Origin: Cupriavidus sp. MP-37 | GTDB taxonomy: Bacteria > Pseudomonadota > Gammaproteobacteria > Burkholderiales > Burkholderiaceae | Direction: 5' to 3' | Length of the DNA: 64,000 nucleotides | NCBI RefSeq assembly: GCF_020618415.1 | Contig: NZ_CP085344.1 | Coordinates: 3,123,001-3,187,000 of the forward strand | Shown: positions 17,404 to 26,958 of the stretch, in pieces | Layout: each line of letters starts with the position of its first letter | Position numbering within the stretch: the first letter of the stretch is position 1 | Translations under genes and position numbers: made by a program | The notes under the pieces: generated by a model | Told to the model about the DNA's origin: nothing | Databases searched by the model: none | The model's input: the letters and a program-made list of their open reading frames with translations, nothing else

Positions 17404-18246
17404 TCAATCGGCCAGGTAGTGCGCGCGCAGTTGCGCGACGTCGACCTGCAGCGCGTCGCGCAGGTAGTTGCCGACGCTGCCCCAGCCCGCGTCGATGGCC
17501 TGCATCGACGCGTCGAGATAGCTGGCGCGGACTTCCAGCAGCGGCATCATCACCGCGGCATCGATGCCGAGCCCGCCCATCTGCGCCAGCGCGGCGGCGT
17601 TGAACTGCGCGTTGCGCTGGTTCGATTCCAGGTAGTTGGCCAGGATCTCGTCCTGGCCGACACCCAGCGCGGCCAGCAACAGCAGCGCGGCAAAGCCGGT
17701 GCGGTCCTTGCCCGCGGTGCAGTGGAACAGCAGCGTCTGTCCGTCCTGCAAGGTGCGCATGAAACCGCCGAAGGCGGCGCGGTAGCGCACCGGGAAATCG
17801 CGGTACACCTCGAGCATGAAGGCATCCATCTGCGCCGGCGTGCTCGCGCGCAGGCGCGGCATCAGCACATCCATTGCCATGCTGCCTTCCAGCACCGGCA
17901 CCGCCTGCCAGCGGAAGCGCTGGCCGAAGGCCGCTTCCCCGGGCGACTTCTCGCCGGGCGAGCGGAAATCCACCACCCTGTCGAGCCCGAGCGCCTGCAG
18001 CCGCTCCAGGTCGGCAGCGCTCGCCAGCGCCGGGTTGCCGCTGCGGTAGAGCCGGCCATGGCGCACGCGGCGTCCTTCCGCGCCCACCAGCCCGCCCAGG
18101 TCGCGCGCATTGCTGATGCGCTCGAACACCAGGCCTTGCACGTCTTGCACGTCTTGCACGTCTTGCGCGGCGCCGGTCGCCGCCGGTGCCGGCGGCATGG
18201 CCGCGAGGGCATGCGGCCAGGCCGCGGGTTGAAGCCACTTGAGCAT
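17404..18246 (-). CDS. Tyrosine/dual-specificity protein phosphatase
   Basis: A 280-residue phosphatase of the bacterial tyrosine phosphatase group. The P-loop HCTAGKDRTG (175-184, nucleophile Cys176) and the upstream general-acid region with DFRSPGEK (93-100) are intact. ISNARDLGG (45-52) and RLYRSGNP (66-72) are characteristic. It may act on phosphoproteins or phosphoinositides; the substrate is unknown. A three-copy 9-bp repeat in the N-terminal linker encodes DVQ DVQ DVQ (residues 29-37), just before the catalytic domain. No signal peptide is clear. Confidence 0.85.
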   Translation of the reverse strand: MLKWLQPAAWPHALAAMPPAPAATGAAQDVQDVQDVQGLVFERISNARDLGGLVGAEGRRVRHGRLYRSGNPALASAADLERLQALGLDRVVDFRSPGEKSPGEAAFGQRFRWQAVPVLEGSMAMDVLMPRLRASTPAQMDAFMLEVYRDFPVRYRAAFGGFMRTLQDGQTLLFHCTAGKDRTGFAALLLLAALGVGQDEILANYLESNQRNAQFNAAALAQMGGLGIDAAVMMPLLEVRASYLDASMQAIDAGWGSVGNYLRDALQVDVAQLRAHYLAD

Positions 18247-18296
18247 TGTTCGTTCCGATTATCGTTGCGGCGTGTGCTGGCACCGCTGCGTGCGCT

Positions 18297-18542
18297 TCAG
18301 CGCGCGCGGTACGCCGGCACATGCCAGTGCAGGTGGCAGCCGGCGATATAGCGCCGGTCCAGCCGCGCCACCAGGTTCCATACCGCCAGCGGGCTGGCGT
18401 CGATATCGACCCACGCCCAGGGATGCCTGGGGTCGCCTTCCTCGACCAGTTCCACCGAACGGATCTTCGCATACCGTGCCAGCGCGTTGCGCAGCGCCGC
18501 CGGTTCCAGCCCGGGCTTGAGGCCGCGTACTAAAACCTTCAT
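18297..18542 (-). CDS. Small RRM-like putative RNA-binding protein
   Basis: An 81-residue protein. MKVLVRGLKPGLEPAALRNAL fits the first strand and helix of an RNA recognition motif (RNP2-like VLVRGL), and HPWAWVDID is in the place of RNP1, although the usual aromatic pattern is weak. A GGAG site sits a few bases before the ATG at 18542, which supports translation. Function is unknown; it could be a regulatory RNA-binding protein or a degenerate member of the fold. It lies 50 bases upstream of the phosphatase gene and may be cotranscribed with it. Confidence 0.55.
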   Translation of the reverse strand: MKVLVRGLKPGLEPAALRNALARYAKIRSVELVEEGDPRHPWAWVDIDASPLAVWNLVARLDRRYIAGCHLHWHVPAYRAR

Positions 18543-18807
18543 GGTCGGCTCCAATTATTTCAGATCACTCCGGCTCGTGCCTCACGCACCCCGGCGCGGC
18601 GCCGGTGCCGGATCATGCGGACTGCCGCGCAGGCCTTGTATGGCGAGCCTGTTACTGGTATGACGCGTGCGGCGGCCGGAGAATCCGGCGATCTGCCATC
18701 GTCTTGATCTTGCGCATCACGGGCGTAACTATTCCGCCCCGGTCCTCGACATCGCCCGCCGCGCGCCGGAAAATTTCAGACAGGTCGAACTACAAGGAAT
18801 GTCGGCA

Positions 18808-20337
18808 ATGCCAGAACTTCCCGCCTCCCAGCCGCCTGCCCCTGCCGCTCCGGCCGCGGCCACGCCGGCACCCGCAGCCACACCCAAGCTGACCCTGCAC
18901 TGGGGCCTGTTCGCCGCCGCCGCCGCGCTGCTCGCGGTGCTGGCGATCCCGCAGCCCGACGGCCTCACCATCGCCGGCCAGCGCATGCTGGCGATCCTGG
19001 CGTTCGCCATCGTGGTGTGGATCACCGAGGCGGTGTCGTACGAGACCAGCGCCATCATGATCACCTCGCTGATGGCCGGGCTGATCGGCTTTGCGCCGAC
19101 CGTGAACGACCCCTCGGTCCAATACGGCACCTCCAAGGCGCTGGGCATGGCGCTGGCCGGATTCTCCAATACCGCACTGGCGCTGGTCGCCGCGGCGCTG
19201 TTCATTTCCGCGGCGATGACGGTGACCGGGCTCGACCGGCGCATCGCGCTGGTGACGCTGGCGGCAATCGGCACCAGCACGCGCCGCATCCTGGTCGGCA
19301 CCATCGCGGTCACCATCGTGCTGAGCCTGGTGGTGCCCAGCGCCACCGCGCGCAGCGCCTGCGTGGTGCCGATCATGATGGGCGTGATCGCCGCCTTCGG
19401 GGTCGACAAGAAGTCCAATATCGCGGCCGGCATCATGATCACGGTGGCGCAGGCCACCAGCATCTGGAACGTCGGCATCCAGACCGCGGCCGCGCAGAAC
19501 CTGCTGACGGTGGGCTTCATGGACAAGCTGCTGGGCGAGCGCATCACCTGGCTGCAATGGCTGATCGCCGGCGCGCCGTGGGCGCTCGCGATGTCGGTGG
19601 TGCTCTATGTGCTGGTGCGCTGGCTGCTGCCGGCCGAGACCGAAGCCATTCCCGGCGGCAAGGAGGCGGTGCAGCGCGAGCTGGCGGCGCTCGGCCCGAT
19701 GAGCCCGCCGCAGAAGCGGCTGGCCGCGGTGTCGCTCGGCCTGCTGCTGTGCTGGGCCACCGAGGGCAAGCTGCACAGCTTCGACACCGCCACCGTGACC
19801 TTTGTCGGGCTGGTGATCCTGATGCTGCCGCGCCTGGGCGTGATGGACTGGAAGACCATGCAGCAGCGCACGCCGTGGGGCACGCTGATCGTGTTCGGGG
19901 TCGGCATCAGCCTGGGCACGGCGCTGCTGTCGACCCAGGCGGGCCAGTGGCTGGGCCAGTTCGTGGTCACGCGTTCGGGCCTGGCGGCGCATGGCGCGCT
20001 GCTGGTCTTCGCGATCCTGTCGGCCTTCCTGATCCTGATCCACCTGGGCTTCGCCAGCGCCACCGCGCTGACCGCGGCGCTGTTGCCGATCCTGATCTCG
20101 GTGCTGCAGACCCTGCCCGGCGACATCCACCGCGTCGGCATCACCATGCTGCTGGGCTTTACCGTCAGCTTCGGCTTTATCCTGCCGATCAACGCGCCGC
20201 AGAACATGGTGTGCCTGGGCACCGAGACCTTCAACGGACGGCAGTTCGCGCGCATCGGCATCCCGGTCACGCTCATCGGCTACGCCATGATGCTGCTGTT
20301 CGCCGCGACCTACTGGCGCTGGCTGGGCTGGGTGTAG
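18808..20337 (+). CDS. SLC13/DASS-type sodium:carboxylate symporter
   Basis: A 509-residue transporter with about 11-12 membrane helices. The SLC13 signature regions are seen: ITEAVSYETSAIMITSLMAGL near residue 75, LVVPSATARSACVVPIMMGV near 175, and toward the C-terminus FILPINAPQNMVCLGTETF. Members take up di- and tricarboxylates or sulfate with sodium. The N-terminus (~residues 3-28) is an Ala/Pro-rich cytoplasmic tail. The ATG at 18808 is preferred over 18799 because the AAGGA site ends directly at 18798, leaving correct spacing only for the later start. The substrate is not determinable. Confidence 0.85.
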   Translation: MPELPASQPPAPAAPAAATPAPAATPKLTLHWGLFAAAAALLAVLAIPQPDGLTIAGQRMLAILAFAIVVWITEAVSYETSAIMITSLMAGLIGFAPTVNDPSVQYGTSKALGMALAGFSNTALALVAAALFISAAMTVTGLDRRIALVTLAAIGTSTRRILVGTIAVTIVLSLVVPSATARSACVVPIMMGVIAAFGVDKKSNIAAGIMITVAQATSIWNVGIQTAAAQNLLTVGFMDKLLGERITWLQWLIAGAPWALAMSVVLYVLVRWLLPAETEAIPGGKEAVQRELAALGPMSPPQKRLAAVSLGLLLCWATEGKLHSFDTATVTFVGLVILMLPRLGVMDWKTMQQRTPWGTLIVFGVGISLGTALLSTQAGQWLGQFVVTRSGLAAHGALLVFAILSAFLILIHLGFASATALTAALLPILISVLQTLPGDIHRVGITMLLGFTVSFGFILPINAPQNMVCLGTETFNGRQFARIGIPVTLIGYAMMLLFAATYWRWLGWV

Positions 20338-20380
20338 CCAGACTCGCGCGGGCGGCGCGGCGGCTGGCACAATACGCGCC

Positions 20381-21076
20381 ATGAAACGCCTCTGCTCCGC
20401 CCTGCTCAAGCTGCTGCTGCTCGCCGCGATCGGCGGCGCGCTGCTGGCCGCCATCGCCATCCTCGCCGCCAACCGGCAACTGCCGTCGCTCGACGCGCTC
20501 ACCGCCTTCCGCGATACGCCGGACTACGTGCCCATTGGCAAGATGCCGCGCGCGCTGACCGAAGCCGTGGTGGCGATCGAGGATGAGCGGTTCTACCTGC
20601 ATGACGGCATCGACTATGTCGGCGTCATCCGCGCCGGCGTCGCCAACCTGTCGGACGAGCTGTCGCAGGGCGCCTCGACCATCACCATGCAGGTCGCCCG
20701 CAATTTCTACCTGTCGCGGGAGAAGACCTATACGCGCAAGCTGTACGAGGTGCTGCTGTCCTACCGGATCGAAAAGGCCCTCAGCAAGGACGAGATCCTC
20801 GAGCTGTACCTGAACAAGATCTACCTGGGACAGGGCGCCTATGGCTTTGCCGATGCCGCGCGGACCTACTTCGGCAAGCGGCTCGACCAGCTGACGCTGG
20901 CCGAATGCGCGATGCTGGCGGGCTTGCCGAAGGCGCCCTCGGCGAACAACCCGGTGGTCAACCCCAGGCGGGCGCGGCAGCGGCAGATTTATATCCTGCA
21001 GAGGATGCTGGAGCTTGGGCGGATCTCGCGAGGGGAATATGACGTGGCGTTGCTGGAGCCGTTGAGGTTGAGGTAA
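20381..21076 (+). CDS. GT51 peptidoglycan transglycosylase without transpeptidase domain
   Basis: A 231-residue membrane-anchored glycosyltransferase of family 51. After one N-terminal helix it carries all the catalytic motifs: AIEDERFYLHDGID with the catalytic Glu (~residues 66-79), QGASTITMQVARN, EILELYLNKIYLGQGAYG and LAECAMLAGLPKAPSANNP. It polymerises lipid II into glycan strands. Penicillin-binding proteins of class A add a transpeptidase domain; here the protein stops just after the transferase. It resembles the N-terminal part of PBP1a more than MtgA, so it may be a stand-alone transferase or a shortened PBP. Confidence 0.85.
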   Translation: MKRLCSALLKLLLLAAIGGALLAAIAILAANRQLPSLDALTAFRDTPDYVPIGKMPRALTEAVVAIEDERFYLHDGIDYVGVIRAGVANLSDELSQGASTITMQVARNFYLSREKTYTRKLYEVLLSYRIEKALSKDEILELYLNKIYLGQGAYGFADAARTYFGKRLDQLTLAECAMLAGLPKAPSANNPVVNPRRARQRQIYILQRMLELGRISRGEYDVALLEPLRLR

Positions 21077-21123
21077 GCGTGGGTGCTGGCGCTGGCGGAA
21101 AATATCCCGTCCCGGGGGCAGGA

Positions 21124-21843
21124 TCAGAGCCCGGCCACGATTCGGCGAATCGACGGAACGCCGTCAATCTCGATAACGCATTCGGCAGCGGACTGCCAAA
21201 CGCTGCCAAGGCTGCCATCGCGCAACAGGCCCGGGGGCCAGTCGTCTCGCATTGACCTTGGCCCGATAACGCCGTCGCCTGACGAGCCAGGCCGGGATGC
21301 ATCGGCCAGCCGCCTGAGCGAAAGCTGGAGACGATCACGCCAGCCTGGCCGATGATGGGCCCAGAGGGCATCAACCGCCGCGGCCAGACAGGTGCGGTCC
21401 GCCATGTGCGTGTGGCGGTGAACGATTTGCACCAGGTCGGTAAGCCACTGCGCGGGCGCGGCAAGGATATGGCCGGCCCATTGGGCGCTAGCGGCCTGCC
21501 AGACCACCAGCGGATAGCGGCGCCCGACCCGGTCATGCGATGCAGCGAGGACACCGAGCAGGTAGCTGCTCTGGCTGGGGAACTGCAGGCCGCGCGGCCG
21601 CAGGATGAAGAGGCATGGTTCAGACGGGCGCAAGCGGGACTGAGCCGAGAGAGCGGGCGGGGTCAGGTGCAGCCAATGCCGGACTCTGCCGCCCGCGGAA
21701 TGCGACGCCGCCCTCGCCGGGAGTTCGTCGTCCCGATGATCGAACCAGCTCCGCCACGCCTGCACCTGGTCCAGCGGCGCATTGTGGCGAACAAAGTCTC
21801 CCAGCGCTGGCAGCTTGCCGAAAATCGACGGCGCCGTGATCAC
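21124..21843 (-). CDS. tagF: Type VI secretion-associated protein TagF (N-terminal domain form)
   Basis: A 239-residue protein of the TagF family, starting with the family's typical FGKLPALGDFVRH. TagF is a post-translational repressor of type VI secretion in Pseudomonas and Agrobacterium. The start is set at the GTG at 21843: it overlaps the tssM stop in a GTGA and has GGAGG 5 bases upstream. A GTG six codons earlier (21861) is also in frame. In some species TagF is fused to a PppA-type phosphatase; that half is absent here. It is the last gene of the leftward type VI operon. Confidence 0.88.
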   Translation of the reverse strand: MITAPSIFGKLPALGDFVRHNAPLDQVQAWRSWFDHRDDELPARAASHSAGGRVRHWLHLTPPALSAQSRLRPSEPCLFILRPRGLQFPSQSSYLLGVLAASHDRVGRRYPLVVWQAASAQWAGHILAAPAQWLTDLVQIVHRHTHMADRTCLAAAVDALWAHHRPGWRDRLQLSLRRLADASRPGSSGDGVIGPRSMRDDWPPGLLRDGSLGSVWQSAAECVIEIDGVPSIRRIVAGL

Positions 21844-24800
21844 CCGGACCTCCCGGGACACTGGAAGCCCTGCAGCAGCCCGGTGGTCCAGGGGTTGGCG
21901 ACGCTGCCGGTATTGATATCGAGCTTCGCCTTGCGGCCGTCGAAGTCATATTCGGCCATGAAGTGGCTGGCGCTTGCAGATCCGGCGAGCCTGCCCTTGG
22001 CGATCACCCGCATCAGGGCCCACGGGCCGTTGGCGGCCAGCGTCGAGGTATCCGGACGAATCCGGGGGCTGGCAGTGATCTCAGCCCCTTGCCCGCCCCG
22101 CGGCCCCGGCCAGGTCACCTTGAGCGGGATGACCGGCCCGTGCACGTAACGCTGGCTCTGTCCGTCGAAGTCCATGTTCAGCTCGACGATTTCGGGATCG
22201 AGTTCCGCCACCTTCAGGTCGACCTTCCAGGCCATCTTCTTCGCTCCCGGATCCCGGAAGAACACTTCCCGGATCTCCCTGGCGCGCTGGAACGGCACCA
22301 GACTCGGGCCAGCCACGGGCGGCACGTCGGGAGCGGTCAGCTTGTAGCGCCAAGGCGAGATGGTGGTATCCACGTGCGGCGCCAACACCTTCTGGAAAAA
22401 GTCGTCCAACACTCCGCCCGCGGCGAAGACGCGTGCAAAGTCTTCCGGGTCCACGTCCTGCATCGACGTCGGCGCGAACGGATACTTGCCGTCGATGGCG
22501 CTGCGGCAGCTCTCGCCGATGACGGCGTCCATCTGCGCGATCAGGATATCGCCCACACCCTTGTTGACGTCCCTGGCGCCCTGCACCACCAGATCGGCCA
22601 GCACCGCCTTGAAGGGCGCCGGCAGCTTCGCCGCCTCCATGCGCAACTGCTCGCCTGCATCCGCGGGCGGCGGCAGGTTCCGGGTACTCAGCGCGTTATT
22701 GGCCACTACCAGACTGGTGTAGTAAGCGTTGACGAGGCCGGCAATCGCATCCAGTTGCGGCTTGCCAGCGGTTTCCCGCGCACCTGGCGCCGCCAGGTCG
22801 GCCTGACCGGTAACCACTTCGCGCAGCGCGGCGAAGCGGTTATCGACCAGTTCACGTTCCTGACGGGCCTCGGGACGCACGCTCAGGGCACTGCCTGTTG
22901 CGGCCTTCTTGTCCAGCGCTGACAACGCCTTCTCCGCAAGAGACTTTTCCTCGGGCTCGAGCGGGCGGCTGAGCGTCGTCTCTTGCACTGCTGCCCGGCC
23001 CAGCCGGGCAAGCGGTGAATCGGGCGCGGCGAAGTTGCGCAGAATCTCCAGGTCAAAGACCAGATTGCTTCCCGTCACGGTCCGGATGTCACCCAGAAAC
23101 TTCTCCCAGTTCCGGGCATATTCGCTCAGGTAAAGGCGCCGGATCTCGCGCGTGAGCGGATCATTGCCGGTGAGCCGGCCGACGGCATTGTCAGCCGTTT
23201 TTTTTTGAGCGCCGGGCCCTGTTCCACGCCCCATCACCCACATGTCGACCGCCTGCGCCCTGGCGACAAACTCCGGCAGCCGGACATTGAACAGGTCGTG
23301 GTAGCCGGCATAGGTGAAAAGCCCCGGAATACCGCGCTCCAGCGGCTCGCCGCTGGCCCGGGTAAAAACCGTTCCTGCCTGAGGACCGACCGCGCGCACC
23401 AGCGTGAAGTCCTGCGGTGCCTCTTCCATCATGGCCGCCTTGGCGCGGTCATACAGGCGTTCGACCGAGGTATCGCTGTCCAGCAAATCGCGCGCGGAAC
23501 GGATCAGTGCCTCGTTCTTTGCATAGGGCGACAAGACAGGCCGGCTGCTATCCAGCAGGCTGTCCAGATGCTCCAGCACGGCCACGCGGCCACCAAAGGC
23601 ATCCGCCCCGTTGCTCGTCGCCCAGTCGCTGCGCACCCAGCCACGCACGTCAGATGCGTTGAACTTGTCCTTGTCATGCAGCATCAGGTAGACCCGCAGG
23701 GTGTCGTAGGCCTGCTTGGCGTCGCGCTGGCTGACCGCCGTCGACAGCACCGCTTCGACCCGGCGCACCAGGTACGGTACCAGCAGGTTGTCCTGCAGCC
23801 TGGTATGGGTCAAGGTCGCGGCGCCCAGCACCGGCGCTACGCTGTATAGGCCATAACGCCAGTCGACAGACGGATCGGCCAGGTTCAGGCCGGCGTATGC
23901 AGGCAGGTCGCGGGCGGCCGCCAGCACTTCGGGCATCGCATCCGGCGCCGGCTTCTTGTAGAACGCCGTTACCGTCGCTGCCAGTGCCCTGGCTTTCTCC
24001 TGCACCACGTCAAGGTAGCTGCGGTTATGGCCAAAACTGGCATACAACGCGCCGACCAGCCACAGGAAGATCACCAACGCCAGCGCGTGCCCTGCGAGGC
24101 GCAGCACGCGGAAGCGGAATTCCCAGCGCAGGTTTGGCTTCACCAGGTGGGCTTCCGGCACGATGATGCGCTTGAAGACATCCTGCAGGAAGTAGCTGCG
24201 GTTGCCGGCGGCCTGATCCGTGGCGGCGCCGACGGCCTGGCTACCGGACTGCGCCGCGCCGCACACCTGCCTGATGACAGTGCCTGCATCCGCGACGACC
24301 GCCTCTCCGGTTTGCGCGGCGCTGGTGAAGTACACGCCGCGCAGCATTGCGTTCCGCTCGGTATCGTCGTACCGCGAGTCCAAGAATATCTGCTCCAGCA
24401 TCGCCACAAGCGGTTCTGTCACGCTTGCAAGCTCATCGCTCAGGCCGTACAGCGCCTTGCGCCGGCTCAGGTCAAATTCCTCATACAGCCGCCCGTCCAG
24501 CCCCGTCTCCAACCGCGCCACCAGAGACCGCATCTCCTCCCGGCACAATGCGGAAACATCCACAGCGGGCTGTCCCCGCCGCTTCGCCACGACGGGCAAG
24601 GTGAAACCCCAGGGCTGGGCCCGCCCCTCGCTGGTCAGGTACTGGAAGTAGTCGGCAAAGCCGGCGAGCTGGTCGAGCTTGGTCACCAGCACGTAGATGG
24701 GAAACTGGATACCCAATTCCTCGCGCAGTTCGGCCAGGCGTGCCCGGATCCTGGCCGCTTCGGCCACCCGCGCCTCTTTGGTATGCCGCAGCAAGTCCCC

Positions 24801-25661
24801 TACGCTGATCGTCACCAGCGCGCCGTTGATCGGGGCGCGGGCGCGATACTTGCGCAGCAGGCCGAGGAATCCCTTCCATTCTGCCGGGTCAATCATCGAA
24901 CCCGCTTCCTGCGCCGTGTAGCGGCCCGCCGTGTCAATCAGCACCGCCTCATTGGTGAACCACCAATCCGCCTGCTCGGTGCCATGCCGCGCGCGGGCCG
25001 CCAGGCTCATCTGCTCCGCGATGGGGAATTGCAGACCGGCATTCAGCAACGCTGTGGTCTTGCCGGCCCCGGGCACGCCGACCATCATGTACCAGGGCAG
25101 TTCGTAGAGATACCGGCGGCCCTCGAACAGGCGAGCCATCCGGCTACCGGTGCGCATGCTCCTGAGCTGCCCCAGCGCAGTCTGGATAGCCGCATTCAGC
25201 CTGGCGATTTCGTCCCTGGCAACGACTTCCTGCCGCTTGCCGCCAAAGTTCAGCAGGCTCTCGACCAAGGTCTTGTCCGTGCGTGCGCGCTGCCAAAGCA
25301 GGTACAACAGATACGCGGCAAATACGAACACGATCGCCGCGATCAGCAGAATACGCACCGAATCTGACTCCAGCGGATGCGTGGCGCCAATGGCCAGCAA
25401 CGGGCCGGCATGCCAGATCAGCAGGCACAGCGCGGCCACACCGATGGTAGAGACCGGCCAGCCAAGCAGCCAAAACAGTGTCAGCGCCAGCAGCAGCACG
25501 ATCAGCGTGACGCGCGCGCCGATGCCCGCCAGCGGATGCATGCCGTTGAAACCGAGAAGCGGTCCGATAAACCAGATGGCTGCCGCGACCATGAGCCCGG
25601 CAATGAGAGCGAGCGTCTGCCGGGAGAACAACACCGCGCCAATACGTTTCAGGAATTCCAT
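21840..25661 (-). CDS. tssM: Type VI secretion inner-membrane protein TssM (IcmF)
   Basis: A 1273-residue protein that spans the envelope and forms the membrane complex with TssJ and TssL. Three hydrophobic stretches lie in the first ~125 residues, then a cytoplasmic nucleotide-binding domain with intact Walker A GVPGAGKT (195-202), then another membrane helix near residue 530, and a long periplasmic part that contacts TssJ. The length is usual for IcmF. The intact Walker motif suggests an ATP/GTP-binding form, unlike TssM variants that lack it. It begins 20 bases after tssL and overlaps tagF by four bases. Confidence 0.95.
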   Translation of the reverse strand: MEFLKRIGAVLFSRQTLALIAGLMVAAAIWFIGPLLGFNGMHPLAGIGARVTLIVLLLALTLFWLLGWPVSTIGVAALCLLIWHAGPLLAIGATHPLESDSVRILLIAAIVFVFAAYLLYLLWQRARTDKTLVESLLNFGGKRQEVVARDEIARLNAAIQTALGQLRSMRTGSRMARLFEGRRYLYELPWYMMVGVPGAGKTTALLNAGLQFPIAEQMSLAARARHGTEQADWWFTNEAVLIDTAGRYTAQEAGSMIDPAEWKGFLGLLRKYRARAPINGALVTISVGDLLRHTKEARVAEAARIRARLAELREELGIQFPIYVLVTKLDQLAGFADYFQYLTSEGRAQPWGFTLPVVAKRRGQPAVDVSALCREEMRSLVARLETGLDGRLYEEFDLSRRKALYGLSDELASVTEPLVAMLEQIFLDSRYDDTERNAMLRGVYFTSAAQTGEAVVADAGTVIRQVCGAAQSGSQAVGAATDQAAGNRSYFLQDVFKRIIVPEAHLVKPNLRWEFRFRVLRLAGHALALVIFLWLVGALYASFGHNRSYLDVVQEKARALAATVTAFYKKPAPDAMPEVLAAARDLPAYAGLNLADPSVDWRYGLYSVAPVLGAATLTHTRLQDNLLVPYLVRRVEAVLSTAVSQRDAKQAYDTLRVYLMLHDKDKFNASDVRGWVRSDWATSNGADAFGGRVAVLEHLDSLLDSSRPVLSPYAKNEALIRSARDLLDSDTSVERLYDRAKAAMMEEAPQDFTLVRAVGPQAGTVFTRASGEPLERGIPGLFTYAGYHDLFNVRLPEFVARAQAVDMWVMGRGTGPGAQKKTADNAVGRLTGNDPLTREIRRLYLSEYARNWEKFLGDIRTVTGSNLVFDLEILRNFAAPDSPLARLGRAAVQETTLSRPLEPEEKSLAEKALSALDKKAATGSALSVRPEARQERELVDNRFAALREVVTGQADLAAPGARETAGKPQLDAIAGLVNAYYTSLVVANNALSTRNLPPPADAGEQLRMEAAKLPAPFKAVLADLVVQGARDVNKGVGDILIAQMDAVIGESCRSAIDGKYPFAPTSMQDVDPEDFARVFAAGGVLDDFFQKVLAPHVDTTISPWRYKLTAPDVPPVAGPSLVPFQRAREIREVFFRDPGAKKMAWKVDLKVAELDPEIVELNMDFDGQSQRYVHGPVIPLKVTWPGPRGGQGAEITASPRIRPDTSTLAANGPWALMRVIAKGRLAGSASASHFMAEYDFDGRKAKLDINTGSVANPWTTGLLQGFQCPGRSG

Positions 25662-25680
25662 GCCTTGACCTTGACCCCGA

Positions 25681-26958
25681 TTACGGCGTTACCACGATCT
25701 CCACCCGGCGATTCCTTGCCCGGGCGGCTGGTGTCTTGTTGTCGGCAAGCGGCTCGGAATCACCCTTACCAATCGCTTCAAGGCGACTCTTTGCCACGCC
25801 CTTGCTGGCCAGGTACTCGGTCACGGTCGCAGCGCGCTCTTCCGACAGCACCTGGTTCGACGGGTACCTGGCCGTCTTGATGGGAACGTTGTCGCTGTGG
25901 CCGATCACCGTCACCTTGCCGGTGACCTTGTTGATCTCCGCAGCCACCTTGTCGAGCAACGGCAGGATCCTGTCGCTGACTTCGGCGCGGCCGCCGCCGA
26001 ACATGTCATCGCCGCGGAACGTTACGGCACTGCGCGCCGCATCCTCCTGGACGCTGACAACACCACGCGCGATCTCGTCCTTGAGCAACGCTGCAAGGCG
26101 CAGAGCTTTAGGCGGCTCCGGTGGTGCTGCCTTGCCGATCGCAAGAATCTGCTGCTCGAGATCGTGGGTGCGGAGCAAGAGCTGGTATTTGTACCAGGCA
26201 AACAAGCCAAAGACCGCCAATGCCAGCACCGACACCGTGCCCCATACCGGCACTGTGCGCAGCAGCCTGAGCCGCCCGGCGTCCGCGCCCCGCCAGTGCG
26301 GCGACAAGTCGCGCGGCACGCTTTCGCGCCCTCCGCTGATCAAGTGCAGGAGGCGTTGCCGGATCTCGTCGAGTTGACGATGACCGTCAGTGTGGCCGGC
26401 ATATCGGCCGAGGAAGCCAAGTGACAGGACGTGGTAGATCACTTCGATCACGTCCATGTGTTCGGCGGGCGAGGCCACCAGCCTGCCAAGCAGCTGGAAC
26501 ACCTTCTCGCCGCCATCGTTTTCGCCGTGTAGCTGGATCAGCAAGCTATTGTTCGCCCAGCTATGGTGCCCCCAGGACATGCCGTTGGCGGCCTCATCCA
26601 GCGCCGTGCACAGGCAGTACTGTGCGGCCAGAACGTGCTCGCGCCGGAGATTGGCGCGCTCGCAGACTGACTGAAAATCCTTCGCTTCCCGCACCAGAGT
26701 TTTCTTCAGCGCGGCCGCCTGGTCCTGTCGCAGCGATGTCGGCATGTCCGCCAGTGCGCGCAACAGCGGGCGCGCTGCCGCAAGCAACGAATTGGCCTTG
26801 CGGCTGATCTCATCCACACGCTGCGCAACGGACGTGCGCGCGTCGCTCCGGCTGGTCGCCTCTGCCGCGGCGCCTGGGCTCGCGTGGTCTCCTGCCTTGG
26901 CGGGCTGCGCTGCTTGCGAGTCAAGCTGGGGATCACTCGACACAAGTGGACTGCTCAT
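25681..26958 (-). CDS. tssL: Type VI secretion protein TssL with OmpA-like peptidoglycan-binding domain
   Basis: A 425-residue inner-membrane protein. A low-complexity start is followed by the cytoplasmic DotU domain (~45-250), one transmembrane helix (about 260-280) and a periplasmic OmpA/MotB domain (~310-420) with VIGHSDNVPIKT, NQVLSEERAATVTEYL and ARARNRRVEI. Such extended TssL proteins anchor the membrane complex to peptidoglycan directly. The start is the ATG at 26958, which overlaps the tssK stop as ATGA and has GGGAG upstream; an in-frame codon five residues earlier has no such support. Confidence 0.94.
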   Translation of the reverse strand: MSSPLVSSDPQLDSQAAQPAKAGDHASPGAAAEATSRSDARTSVAQRVDEISRKANSLLAAARPLLRALADMPTSLRQDQAAALKKTLVREAKDFQSVCERANLRREHVLAAQYCLCTALDEAANGMSWGHHSWANNSLLIQLHGENDGGEKVFQLLGRLVASPAEHMDVIEVIYHVLSLGFLGRYAGHTDGHRQLDEIRQRLLHLISGGRESVPRDLSPHWRGADAGRLRLLRTVPVWGTVSVLALAVFGLFAWYKYQLLLRTHDLEQQILAIGKAAPPEPPKALRLAALLKDEIARGVVSVQEDAARSAVTFRGDDMFGGGRAEVSDRILPLLDKVAAEINKVTGKVTVIGHSDNVPIKTARYPSNQVLSEERAATVTEYLASKGVAKSRLEAIGKGDSEPLADNKTPAARARNRRVEIVVTP

